Assembly (NCBI GenBank): GCA_021234155.1
Contig: JAJEKV010000013.1
Location: 8,257,193 to 8,321,192 of the forward strand
From: Isoetes taiwanensis
Taxonomy: Eukaryota > Streptophyta > Lycopodiopsida > Isoetales > Isoetaceae
Reading direction: 5' to 3'
Length of the DNA stretch: 64,000 nt
Positions within the stretch are counted from its first letter, which is position 1. Each line of letters starts with the position of its first letter. The notes beneath the pieces were generated by a model. That model did not search any database. It had not been told where the DNA came from and saw only the letters and a list, made by a program, of their open reading frames with translations. Positions 13,060-23,583 of the stretch are shown piece after piece. The translations under genes were made by a program, and so were the position numbers.

Positions 13060-13235
13060 CATCATGCACCACACACACAAAAGGGCTTTTGTTTGTAGGC
13101 CATTGGTTGTTGACCATCATACCACCGCACAAAAAAGTGCTTTTATTTGTGAGCGTGGTTGACCATTATGCACCACACGCACAAAAAAGGGCTTTTGTTG
13201 TGGAAAAATTGTTAGTTGTTGACCATTGGAAAAAA
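13060..13235. repeat. Three-unit tandem repeat, about 60-65 bp
   Basis: The words CACAAAAAAGGGCTTTTGTT and GTTGACCAT recur three times in order, with CACCACACGCACAAAA between them. The units differ by several substitutions. No function is evident. Confidence 0.6.
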
Positions 13236-13869
13236 TGCTAAAATCAATGTGCTGCGAAATGGTGCCTCTAGATGTACACATTAGTACATCCATTTGAATA
13301 CATCCGAAATCATAGGAAAACCTTGAAGTAGAAAAGCGTACAAAACTACAAAGAAACGGTCGGCCGGCCGGTCATTATCTTATCACCGATGCGCTCTATC
13401 TTGGGAGGCTCTGGCCAAATGTTCTGTAATCCCGCGAATGCAGGGCGGTTAGGAGATCATATGATGATGATGATGTATTAATATCTATGATGGACCTATT
13501 GTTGGATGGATGGCACTAACCTTCGAGGTGGCCGACTGTATTGTATTGCTAGTGCTGACATTGTATTTATGCTTCTGCTATTATAGGAGCCCATAAGAGC
13601 GGGCACACAAGACACCTTCATGTCTTCTTCCCTTGCCTTGGCCATCTGGAATTCAGGGTACCTGAGCCCCATCGTGACATTATTTGATGGAATTTCCCAT
13701 GGGTACCAGCGGGCATCGTATATTTTGTGGGGAGTGTCACAGAAGTGTTATTCTTAGTAAAAGAGGGGAGGGTGATTTCTTTAGCCCTCAATAAGGAATC
13801 AACATGCTGAATCAATATCCACTTCCTATGGTCCCATAGTTATTAGAGCGACTCCAATGTGCACATTGT
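13236..13869. other. Spacer before the chromovirus relic
   Basis: Contains a short (ATG)n-like run near 13460 and no supported gene. The element's PBS, gag and protease would be expected on this side but I could not recognise them. Confidence 0.3.
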
Positions 13870-14430
13870 TTTACAAACTTTTATCGTCATGGTGCCTACA
13901 ATCTTATCCAGATCTGGAAGTGTGATGAGTGGAAGACAACATTTCGTACTCTGTATGGCCATTTTGAGTACACAATTATGTCATTTGGGCTTATGGATGC
14001 TCTAACAGTTTTTCAACATATGACCTGTGATGTCTTCTAGGATTCTTGGACATGTTTATTATCATCTATTTAGACAATATTACTTATTTACTCTAAGATT
14101 AGGAAGAACATAAGAGCATGTTGACGAGCCCTTTAAACCCCGTGCATATGGACTATATGCCAATGAGAAGTGTCAGTTTGATCAGGATACTATGGAGTTT
14201 CTTGGCTATATTCTTATGGATTCTGGATGAATCCAAAAAAGTCAACACTATTTTGGAGTGGCAAATGCCTTCTTCCATCCAAGATGTTTTTTGGATTTGC
14301 CAACTTCTATCAACATTTTATTTGAAACGAGAGGGTGCCCTTCCTTTATATGCTCCTTTGTAAGGATATACATGGCTGCTTTCATTATCCTAAAGCGTGC
14401 TTTTACCATAGCACCCACGATTCTTTGCAC
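13870..14430 (+). pseudogene. Chromovirus (Ty3/gypsy) reverse transcriptase fragment, degenerate
   Basis: The plus strand reads GAYNLIQIWKCDEWKTTFRT, then YGHFEYTIMSFGLMDA, matching the chromovirus RT segments GAYN..RI...DEWKTAF.T and GHFEY.VMPFGL..AP. The catalytic box (normally YLDD) is destroyed by a stop: a weak remnant reads TILLIYSK in place of DDILIYSK. Downstream, DESKKVNTILEWQMPSS and a degraded NFY segment match DP.KV..IL.W..P.S....FLG..NFYR. Several frame changes are needed. Confidence 0.8.
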
Positions 14431-15159
14431 GTAGCCAGATTCTTCACGCCTTATTCTGTAAAGGATATTGCTAAGAGCAAAACCAGAAGCATCTGCTTTG
14501 ACAGCATATGATTACGGTTTGCATCTTAGCGTATCCTTTTCTACGGAAGAGGATAAATCATGAACTGCGCCGATGCGTCTATCACTTGCGGATGTTCCTG
14601 AACTTCAAACATCGATTTATGACAATGGTACATTGGTGATAGTTAATTATTTAGAAATGGATGCATTTCTGGAAGGATCTCCTCCTTAAGATCACCGTCT
14701 ATGGATTATTGAAATTTGGAATATTTTTTAGATGCGCTCGGTGTCACTCCAATGATATATTCAGAGTACTATCGCGCGTGATTTTTGTGATCAAATACTA
14801 TACGGACTTCTTGAGGAAAACATGTCTCAATAATCATAACTCGAGCCTAAGCCAGGTGATCCTATATTTGATCATCAATCACAGGTTATTCTAGGGCGCA
14901 TGATCGATCTAACTTATGGTCATTGCTTTTTGAGAGATCTTATGGTACAGTGTTATTAGAGTCTATTCAGGCATCTCTCCCATCTGATCCACTGGCTCAA
15001 GATATATCTTCACATCTTGGCTCAACATCATCTTCTCGACAGATGCGGTCAGACTATGTTCATTTGAGATTTGAGATGGACTCTTATCCCGCAATAAACT
15101 TCTGTGTATTCTAGATGGTGCTTCCAGGCTTCATGTTCTCCAAGCTGGTTATGAGTAAC

Positions 15160-15760
15160 CTATGGCCGGACACTTTAGAGTAGCCAGGAGTCTTGAACTT
15201 ATTAGTCAAGAGTTTTGGTGGTTTTGGGCTCCCACTTGGCTACATCGAGTTTTTGACCGATCTTGTGATATACGCTATCAAGCAAGGTTAGGGCATCTTC
15301 CTGTAGTGCCGTCTTTAGTCGATGCCTGTTTCAGATGGACCGTAGAAGAGTGTTTCTATGGACTCTATTCCGGAGCTGCTACTCTCTCGGGGTCATGATG
15401 CCATTATGCTCGTTGTTGATCGCTTCTCCAAAATGGCTGATTTTCTTGGAATGTTACCATTACTAGCGATGGTACAAGTGATCTTCTTCTTTATGAAGTA
15501 GTCAGAGTTCATGGATTGCTAGACACTAAAATTAGTGATCGTGGACCTCAGTTTGTCAGGGGTTTTTGGAGCGACTTCTGGGGCTATTACATGTCGATTG
15601 CTTATTGACTTCTAGTCATCATCCAAAAAGTAATGGCAAGCAGAGCGCACCAATCAGACTCTAAAAACAATGTTTGAGGTTCTTTATCAGTTATAGCAGG
15701 AGAATTGGGTCAATTGACTTCCATTAGCTGAGTTTGTTTATTGTAACTCAGTACATGCTT
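15160..15760 (+). pseudogene. Chromovirus integrase fragment, degenerate
   Basis: The frame from 15162 reads GHFRVARSLELISQEFWW followed by a degraded H2C2 zinc-binding region (SCDIRYQ; the expected form is SCD.C.R.K). The core follows in other frames: HDAIMLVVDRFSKMADF, then KISDRGPQFV (usual form ..VSDRGPQF), then the SSHHPKSNGKQS segment (usual H.Q.DGQTER). ENWVN and AEFVYCNSVHAF follow, matching DNW...L...EFAYN...H. Stops and single-base shifts throughout show it is inactive. Confidence 0.85.
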
Positions 15761-16434
15761 TCAGAGTCATATTCCATTCTTGCCTTTTAAACTTATAGAC
15801 CCTCCTCATTAGTCTTTTTAATTACCCGCAGTTTAAAACTCTGTCAATCCTGAGTGTTGAGTCTTGGCCCGAGAAAACTCTGAGGGCTCTTTAATCAGAT
15901 CTTCAGCACCCCTTTTCGGGGCACAATAATGCTATCGACATTATACGGATTTACATCATCAGGAGGCTCATATGTTCCATATTGGTGACTTTTTAGACTT
16001 CTATGTATGGATCTTCCTACTCACGTCCCCACAACAAGTTCGATTATTGCCGCCTTAGATCATGACTTAGATTAGTGATGTTGCTTTCCGGCTCGAGCTT
16101 CCTCCATCTTTTTGGCTATATCCAGTATTTTATATTTCATTATTGGAGCCGTATATGCCTAATCCCTTTCCAGATTGAGTTCCTCCATCGCTTCCACAAC
16201 TTCTCAGAGCAACATCTGTGCATGACTTGGCATTATACATACTTGAGGTTCTAGATGAACATCTTCAATTACTGAGCCCTCAGTAGTCATTATCTCCGAT
16301 TGTCTAGTATCATCATTACTGCAAAGGTTTTCGCATGAAACCCTTTTTTGAAGGGGTTTTTAATCCTAGTAATTAATGATGCATTACTAGCCCATTGTAT
16401 GGGTCCCATGACCTATTGGTCTCCGTGGACGTTA

Positions 16435-16464
16435 AAAAATCTATTCTATTCTATTCTATTCTGC
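16435..16464. repeat. (CTATT)n microsatellite inside the chromovirus relic
   Basis: Four to five near-perfect CTATT units interrupt the pol relic just upstream of the chromodomain segment. A similar (TATTC)n run occurs at 60455-60486. Confidence 0.8.
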
Positions 16465-16690
16465 CAGTGAAACTTGATGATCATGAGGAGTCAAGGTTTG
16501 AGAGACTTTGAACTCTAAGTTTCTCCGTCGGCGATTGTATTACTTTGTCATTTGGGAAGGATATTCTCCAAATGCTCGAACCTGGGAACTTGCAGAGAAT
16601 CTAACTAATGCTCACACTGGACTGCAGGACAACTTCTCTTCTAAACAGCATTGAGAGTCTCGCTTCACCTATGAGGATCAAGACGTGGAG
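16460..16690 (+). pseudogene. Chromodomain end of the chromovirus relic
   Basis: A plus-strand frame reads LRRRRLYYFVIWEGYSPNAR and then TWELAENL..AH. This is the chromodomain pattern ILD.R.RR....YLV.W.GY....TWEP..NL found at the C-terminus of plant chromovirus integrases (Tekay/Del-like). In intact elements this module can direct insertion toward heterochromatin marks. It is the best-preserved module of this relic and fixes the lineage and the plus orientation. Confidence 0.8.
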
Positions 16691-17640
16691 GTGATGCAAA
16701 CATACAAATATCTTGGAGTTAAGTTTATAGCCACCACATACTTGGGACACATTTATTCCACAACGGGTGGCCATGGGCTGGAAGACTTTATATGCCTTGC
16801 AGGATCATTGCTAAAAAGCAGCAGGGTATTTTTTAGCCTCGCTTCATATTTAATGGGGTTGTAAAATATTGACCACTACTTATCTTGGATAAATTACTAG
16901 TCATAGTTTGGCCTGACCCTTCTTCAAATGTCATTTACAAAGTTAGAAATTTAAATGACAAAATCATGGAACTAATTTTTTCCTCAAAAATTTGAATTGG
17001 CACATCCATACTCCTAACATGTAAAGATGATAACCACTTTAATAAGACAACCTCTAGTTTTTATGATGCTCTATGCAGTTGTCACAAACAAATGCATGCT
17101 ATGCTTCTCAAACTAAGATTACTATAAGATCATTTTAATTTATGATAAATGTAGGCAGAAGCACAAATGGATTTGGTAGGATTGATCTAGCGCAAACCAT
17201 CTGCCAGTGCAGTAGTAAATGAAAGTGCTTGTGATTTCAATTGGAGGCGATAAAGAAGCGGTCGGGGATGATGAAGAACAAATTCGGGATAGAAAAACAT
17301 CTCTTTATTAGTACTACTATGGAGTCTTAATAGTTATATAATATCTGCCCCAAATGATACACAAATGGCCCAGCAGCAAATCTTGATATGGGACTGGAAC
17401 TCTCTACTCTTTGAAGTTGATCGCCGGATGGTGCTGAATTTGTTATAGTAATGGGGGCATTGCTATCGAGGGAGGGAGATAGACTTTGCCATTGTCGCAT
17501 CACTTTGTATCATTGTGCTTAAGCGATTGTGTAGCCTTTTCGCACTCGTCTAGTTCTCCACAATCCGCGGAAGCGGCATGCATTGAATGGCTAGTCTAAT
17601 CTATCATGTAAGTTAAAGAATTATCTCAGTTTGCGCGTCT
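16691..17640. other. Non-coding stretch downstream of the chromovirus relic
   Basis: Probably contains the 3' untranslated part and a decayed LTR of the chromovirus, because it follows the chromodomain directly. I found no paired LTR copy and no gene. Confidence 0.3.
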
Positions 17641-18480
17641 TTGTTGAGCCTCTACAGCTAACCTCTCAATATGTTCATATGTTCCTCCTGTTGCGCCATG
17701 AGCCTGCTCGCTGCTACTTGTTCTACATTATGGGCCAACCTCGTAACATGCTCCTCCTCCATCTTCCCCTAATGTATCCGCGAACTGCCTTGTACCACTT
17801 GCTGCATTAAAGTAGCAATCTCACAATATGCTCCTCGATCGTATCTCCTTGTCGCGCCATTAGCCTGCTCGTGGCCACTTCCTCTGCATGGTGTGCCAAC
17901 CTTGTAAAATGCTTCTCGTTCGTATCCCCCTGTTGGGCAATGAGTCTAGTCGATGCCACTTGCTCTACATTCAATGCCAATCTTACAACAAGCTCCTCCG
18001 TCATCTCTCCTTGTTGTGCCCTGAGCCTGCTCACGACCGCTTCCTTTGCATGGTGCACTGGCACCACCTGCGCTCCTCCTCCATCTCATACGTGCGCCAT
18101 GAGCCTGCTCACTTTGCCGCTTTCTGCGTGCGTTAACCTTGCAACATGCTCCTCCTCCATCTTTCCATGTTGTCCCATGCGCCTGTTCGCGACCACTTCC
18201 TCTGCATGGTGCACCAACTTCCTTACATGCTCCTCAGCAAATGCACTCTATTGCATCCATGAACTGCTACTTCACTTGCTCTACATTATCGTCAATCTGT
18301 AACCTCCTTCCTGATCTCTCAGTCTCTCTTCTTCCTTGGGCACGCTTTCGGCTGCCATTTTCTGCATTACGCACCAATCTGCATAACATGCCCCTCGTGT
18401 TCCTACATTTGCGCCATAGGCTTGCTCCCAGCCACTTACTCTGCATTGTATTGCCAACCGCCTGCTTAGCGGACCTCAGA
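17640..18480 (-). pseudogene. Decayed array encoding a ~29-residue coiled-coil-like repeat
   Basis: On the minus strand the sequence is a chain of roughly 87-nt units. The frame from 18067 to 17807 reads HHAEEVATSRLMARQGDTIE with variants such as LNVEQVASTRLIAQQGDTNE and HHAKEAVVSRLRAQQGEMTE, each followed by E(H/L)..RLA. Further units in shifted frames occur on both sides, including EEEHVTRLAHNVEQVAASRL at about 17700-17765, so seven or more units can be traced. The regular spacing of hydrophobic residues with E, Q and R suggests a coiled coil. I do not recognise a named family; a retroelement gag or a structural protein fragment are both possible. Plus-strand frames here are shadows. Confidence 0.5.
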
Positions 18481-18809
18481 TCTCCTATAACTTTATTTGT
18501 GCTCTTCTATTCCCTTGTACTTTGACAACTCTATCCAATCTTGTTTGGCAGCTCCTGCGGTGTACCTCTGCCCGGGCATTCATATCTTCTATTTTGGTAT
18601 GGATTTTTTTTATCCGGATTCCGCGTCACGGCTTTGCTCCTCTAATGTCTCCTCTCTCCGTCTACGTAGCATTATTGTATTTTACCTTTCTCCAATCAAC
18701 GATGTGTTCTGCGCAAACAATTAGGAGCAGAGTTAGAACAATTCCTTTGGAACATTTTAGAAATGTTCTATCTATAGATTGGCCTACTCCTCATTCATCA
18801 ATGTCTAGA

Positions 18810-19870
18810 AGATTTTAGAATACTCAATTACATGTAAGTTTCTATTTTTGGGCAAAGCTACAGATGTATGATCATTGAACACATTGCCAAACATGACGGA
18901 ACAACTATACTAATCACATTATAACTTATGCTTGAGGCGCTTACTCGTAAGCTTAGATATCAGATCAGGGGCGCAGAAAAATTTCTATCTTTGGATAAAG
19001 CTACTTATATATGACTGAGTGCTTACGCAGTAGTATCTACAACATTCCAATTTGACTCTTTACAAAAACAAAAAAACTTTCTATATTTAGACTAAGGTCC
19101 TTCCCCATAAGCATCTAAAACATTCTGTTTTCAGTCTTTGCAAAGGCTAAAAAACTTTATATTTTTAGATTGAGGTGTTTATCCATGAGCATCTAGAACA
19201 TTCTTATGACTCTTTGCAAAATCTCAAAATCCTTCTATTTTTAGACTGAGGTGGTTACCCATGACCGTCTGGACTGATCCATGAGCATCTAGAATGTTCT
19301 AGGACTTTCTAGAAGTGTGTAGAGCATTATATTTGACTTTTGCTAACCGTAAAAAAAAGCTTTCTATTTTTAGATTGAGGTGCTTACTCATTAGTATCTA
19401 AAATGTTCTAGAACATTCTATTTTAGCTCATTGCAAAATTTTGAAAAACTTTTTATTTTTAGACTAAAGTGCTAGAACATTCTATTTTACTTTCTATTTT
19501 TTGACTAAGGCATTTACCATGAGCATTTGAAACATTCTAAACATTTTATACTGTTTGCAAAGCTTCAAAAAACCTTTTAATTTAGGACTGAGTTGTTTAC
19601 CCAGAACATTATAGAATTTCTAAACGTTTTATACTATTTGAAAAGTTTTAAAATACCTTCTAATTTAGGACTGAGATGTTTACCTAGAACATTCTAGAAT
19701 ATTCGATTCTAATATTTTCTAAACTTTCAAAAAACTTTCTATTTTTAGATTGACGTAGTTATCCATGCACATGCAAAACATTTTAGAAAATTCTATTTTG
19801 ATTTCTTACAAATTTTCAAAAACCCTTCTATTTTTAGATTGTGGTGCTTATCTATGAGCAATTAGAAGCC
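18810..19870. repeat. Degenerate tandem repeat, ~80-110 bp unit (TTTCTATTTTTAGACTGAGG)
   Basis: At least ten units follow one another. Each has TTTCTATTTTTAGACTGAGG or a variant, then TGCTTACCCATGAGCATCTA, then GAACATTCTATTTTGACTC, then TTTGCAAAACTTCAAAAA. Units vary in length through deletions, and none is coding. The last part of the unit (AGAACATTCTA) is the same word that dominates the TTCTAGAA array immediately downstream, so the two arrays may share an origin. Confidence 0.75.
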
Positions 19871-19979
19871 TTGACACCGGCATTGTACCAGAGATATCCA
19901 TCCTCACGTTGGAGGCCCCTTTATATACTAAAAAAGAAGCTCTTTTTTGCATGCATGCATGTGTGATATTTGTGCATAC

Positions 19980-21480
19980 TCTAGGTGCATCATGGTACAT
20001 TCTAGAACATTCTAGAACTTTCTAAAACATTTTGGAATTATCTAAAACTAGAATCTAAAACATTCTAGAAATTTGTAGAACTATTTAGAACATTCTACAG
20101 AATATCCCAAAATATTCTAGAGCATTCCAAAACATTCTAGAATTCTTTAGAGTAGTCTATAAAGTTCGAGCATTCTAGAACTTTCTGGAATATTCTAAAA
20201 CATTTTAGAACTTCATAGAACTTCCTAAAACTTTCTAGAATATCCTAAATCTATCTAAAGCATCCTAGATCATGGTAGAATTGATTAATTCTCACCCATA
20301 ACTATATTTGAGTTTCTAATAATTTCAACATATCAATGATTGGCCTATGGTAAGGAAGGGGATTTGGGGGCAATGACCGGGGTTCAAATTTCCCCTAAAA
20401 CATAAAAAGTCTTCTAGGGCTTTCTAGAAATTCTAGAGCTTCCAGGTACCTTATAGACGATTCTAAAATCTTCTAAACGGTTCTAGGCATTCTACATGTT
20501 TCTAGAACTTTCTAGAGCTTTCTAAAGCTTTGTAGAAGATTCTAGTATCTTCTAGGATTTTTAGGACTTTCTAGAAGGTTCCAGACGTTTCTAGGGCAGT
20601 CTAGAACCATCTTGAACGTTCTATGATCCGAGGGCCCAAGTTGTGCCATATGGCACCTTACCAACCGTCCATGGGTTGCAGACGACTTACTCACTTACAC
20701 AAGGTATTTCTAGAGCACTTTAGAAATTTCTAGAATATTCTAGAGCTTTCTAGAACTTCATAAAAGATTCTAGAATCAAGTTTCTAGGCCTTTTTAGAAG
20801 GTCCTAGACGTTTCTAGTGCATTCTACATATTTTTAGAACCTTCTAGATCTATCTAGGACTTTCTAGAGCTTTCTGGGACTTCATGAAAGATTCTAGAAT
20901 GTTCTAGAAGTTCCTAAGCCTTTAGCAGAAGTTTCTAGTGCAATTTAGAAGTTTCTAGAACTATCTAGAACTTTATAGAATCTGACGGCCCAGATCGCGC
21001 CACATGGTGCCTTACTAACCGCCCATGGGGCACGGACAACTGACTTGCTTATTCAATACGAATATTATTTTCATCTGAGAGCCACGATCGCGCCATGTGG
21101 TGCCTTACTAGCCATCGGGGTGCGAACAACTTACTTACTCACTTTACATGCGGACATTACTTCTAAAGAACTTTAAAAGTTTTCAAAACATTCAAGAGGT
21201 TTTTGGAACTTCCTAAACGATTAAGTTTTTGGGCTTTTCTAGAAGGTTCTGGTTTCTAGCGATTCTACATGTGTCTAGAACTTTCTAGATCAGCATCTAG
21301 AGCTTTTTGGAACTTCGTAGAAAATTCTAGAATCTTCTAGAAGTTTCTAGGCCTTTGTAGAACTTTCTAGACTCAAGAACTTTCTCGGACCATCAAGAAC
21401 TTTCTAGGATCTGAGGGCCCAGATCGCGCCACATGGTGGCTTACTAGTCGTCCATGGGGCGCGGACGACTTACTCATATA
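19980..21480. repeat. TTCTAGAA-rich array with heat-shock-element-like spacing
   Basis: Roughly 1.5 kb consists mostly of the decamer TTCTAGAACN and variants, repeated dozens of times. Runs at 20000-20022 have perfectly alternating TTC and GAA triplets separated by two bases (five in a row), which is the consensus arrangement of a heat shock element. Interspersed are four copies of a conserved spacer, at about 20632, 20988, 21083 and 21416. It has the words AGATCGCGCCACATGGTGCC, TTACTA.CCG.CCATGGGG and CGGAC.ACTTACTCA. No coding frame is present. Whether any heat-shock factor binds here cannot be told from sequence. Confidence 0.8.
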
Positions 21481-21510
21481 TGGACACTATTTTCTTATAA
21501 TATTAGAAAA

Positions 21511-21866
21511 GGTCTTCATGGCATTAAAAAGGATTTGAAGAACTTGCATATACTGTCAATAAACTTCTAGAAGTTGGCCTAATGTACAAAGTTAAGCATT
21601 CGAAGTGGATGAGCCCTTATCAAGCATAATGGCAAAAATTCGAGTTTGCGTGGATTACATGGAACTCTACCTTGTCATAAAGGATTAAAGGTCTTCATGG
21701 CATTAAAAAGGATTACCACCGAACTAGATGCATATCCTGTCAATAAACTTCTAAAAGTTGGCCTAATGTACAAAGTTAAGCATTCGGAGTGGACGAGCCC
21801 TTATCAAGCATAATGGCAAGAATTCGAGTTTGCGTGGATTACATGGAACTCTACCTTGTCATAAAG
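21511..21866 (+). repeat. Two-unit direct tandem duplication (~179 bp) of a retroelement RT segment
   Basis: GGTCTTCATGGCATTAAAAA starts at 21511 and again at 21690, and the following 170 or so bases match closely, through CAATAAACTTCTA.AAGTTGG and CGAGTTTGCGTGGATTACAT to CTACCTTGTCATAAAG. The duplicated piece includes the start of the RT fragment below, so RT motif IRVCVDYMELYL is present twice. Confidence 0.9.
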
Positions 21867-22130
21867 CGTGACAATCCCCCCTCCCCTTCACGGGTCATAT
21901 CCATTAGAAGGTTGCGGGCCAGGACAACCCTTTCAATGGACATTTTTTGGGTACAATCAAATCCATATCAAGCATGGGGATCAATTGAAGACCACCTTCA
22001 TGGCACATTCGGACACTTTGTCTTACAAGATTGTACATTTTGTTCTTTTAAGCTCTCCCAATATATTTTGAATCACGCTTTCATTCAATCTTTCGGAATT
22101 TTATGAAGGAGAATACCTTCTTAGAAGTAT
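21610..22130 (+). pseudogene. Ty3/gypsy reverse transcriptase fragment
   Basis: The plus strand reads IRVCVDYMELYLVIKRDNPP, matching the RT segment (K)IRVCVDYR.LN..T.KD..P. In another frame GYNQIHIKHGDQLKTTFMAH and DTLSYKIV follow, matching SGYNQI......DQ.KTTF..PWGTF.Y.VMPFGL. The YxDD box is not seen and later pol domains are missing, so this is an isolated RT piece. It differs from the chromovirus RT at 13.9 kb and resembles the minus-strand relic at 2.7-3.2 kb. Confidence 0.75.
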
Positions 22131-22761
22131 CTCTCTACTCTTCTGCGAGTATTTCTTTGCTTTTAGTGATATGGAGCCTATTTTCATGTTCTGAGAAATC
22201 ACTTCTAGCATGCAATTAGGAACATGCTAAAAATTTGATGATTGGTTGCGGTTTGATTTGCATTTAACACACTTCATTTGCTTTGCTCATTCAATTTTGC
22301 GACAATTTCAAGTTCTAGCCTCAATTTCTTTTATTCCATTCTTGGTAATACATCATGGTTTGGTTGAGGATTGTGCTTGATATGAGGATTTATTACAGGT
22401 TCATTAGTATAGTGCACAAGCCTTAGCCAATCCTCTATCTGGTCGATGTGTATCTAAATTGCCCTACACCTCTAGAACCAATCCCAATTTTTGATGAGAT
22501 CTTCGAGCATCACAATCTGTCATTGGCCAGTCGACGATATTTCGAGGAAGAATGCGCATTCTAGAAGCTAAGTTAACTGCCATGGATGAGCCACATGCAG
22601 GGGAGCCTGCACATGTGACCCTGACTTGGGAAACCTCACCGATATCCTGTGATTCATCTTTAGAGCGCATTTGACTCTTTTTTCTATGTACTCCCCAGGT
22701 CAATGGCCTACTTTCTTGCTCGGAGTGCTCCTTTGTACACGGACCAGATGAAGCAGTGGCG
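22131..22761. other. Non-coding stretch, nothing recognised
   Basis: May be residual retroelement sequence following the RT fragment. No motif supports a gene. Confidence 0.3.
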
Positions 22762-22882
22762 TTAGAACACTATTGGCTAAAGCACCTAATTGGGTTTAGC
22801 ACCATCTTTAACATAAAACCCTTAGAACTCTGTTGGCTAAAGCACCCAATTGGGTTTAGCACCATCTTTAACATAAAACCCT
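22762..22882. repeat. 60-bp direct tandem repeat, two units
   Basis: Units 22762-22821 and 22822-22882 share TTGGCTAAAGCACC.AATTGG, GTTTAGCACCATCTTTAACA and TAAAACCC, with about four differences. The GGCTAAAGC / GTTTAGC words inside each unit are weakly inverted. Confidence 0.85.
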
Positions 22883-23188
22883 GGTTTCCCATCACGCCTC
22901 TCAAAGATACTATCTCATAAAAATACTGTTTATCTATCTCGTAATAATCGAGGATAGCAATAGGTACGAATTACAACACATAATATCCTGTATAATATTC
23001 TATGCCAGGTGTTCGCCCTTTTTCGCCTATTTTTGAATAAGTTGAGACACATAGACTGTTCTCGGTGACATCTTTGACATCTTCGAGGGTGATAATCTGC
23101 TGACCCCGCTTGTTACAAAGGGAAATTGTTTTCCATAGGCCGTTCCGCAGGGTTCAAGCACTGGGGCTTGCCCTAGCAGGCTCATCAG

Positions 23189-23209
23189 GCCCTTACCCTG
23201 GGTAAGGGC
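23189..23209. repeat. Perfect hairpin GCCCTTACCC-T-GGGTAAGGGC
   Basis: Ten-base arms with a one-base loop. It lies about 820 bp upstream of the LEUNIG-like start codon. No run of T follows, so it is not a bacterial-type terminator; its meaning is unknown. Confidence 0.8.
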
Positions 23210-23231
23210 GTATGGGAGGCGATTATCTCTA

Positions 23232-23295
23232 CCGTAAAAAACAGTTAGAAACATTCTGCCTTTTCCCTCCAATCGTGACATGCCACGTGGTAAAT
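23232..23295. mobile_element. Transposon-end-like block with a G-box, upstream of LEUNIG
   Basis: ACCGTAAAAAACAGTTAGAA, then ACATTCTGCC, then CTCCAAT..TG and GCCACGTGG follow in this order. The reverse complement of the right end of the TIR element at 47505-48781 has the same order: ACGTAAAAACCAAATAGAAA, ATATTCTGCC, GTCCAATGAGTG, GCCACGTGG. Identity is about 80% by eye over roughly 60 bases. The opposite end was not found, so this may be a truncated copy. The G-box core CACGTG is at 23284-23289. Confidence 0.5.
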
Positions 23296-23495
23296 TTCTA
23301 ACCCAGGAATGTTACAGAGATTTCTCGACTGCAGCGAAGAACTTCCCTGGCTCTGTTGCAGCAAATTTACTCCACGATTCAGCCATTTACCTGCTATTCC
23401 AGCCATTTTACCCAGCATTCAGAAGTTTTACATCTGCATTCCAAGGATTTTACAGCCCGCAGAGTATTTCTAACTGTCTTCCACGTTACAACAAA

Positions 23496-23583
23496 GGCAA
23501 TCTACATGCCTTTCCTGGCAATCTACATGCCTTCGGGCGTAGCCCTGTGTCCATGCCAGAAAAGAAAAGGCATGTAGATTGCC
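23496..23583. repeat. Hairpin with duplicated arm (GGCAATCTACATGCC)
   Basis: GGCAATCTACATGCC occurs at 23496-23510 and 23517-23531, and its reverse complement GGCATGTAGATTGCC at 23569-23583. The two left arms each continue into TTTCC or TTCGG and could pair alternatively with the single right arm. It lies about 450-540 bp upstream of the LEUNIG-like start codon, so it could be in the promoter or 5' leader. Confidence 0.85.

Noticed and set aside
17871-18302. Plus-strand 143-codon frame rich in Cys, Ser and Thr (TTSSAWCTN-type repeats)
   Set aside because: The opposite strand gives a sensible coiled-coil-like repeat; the plus frame is its shadow.
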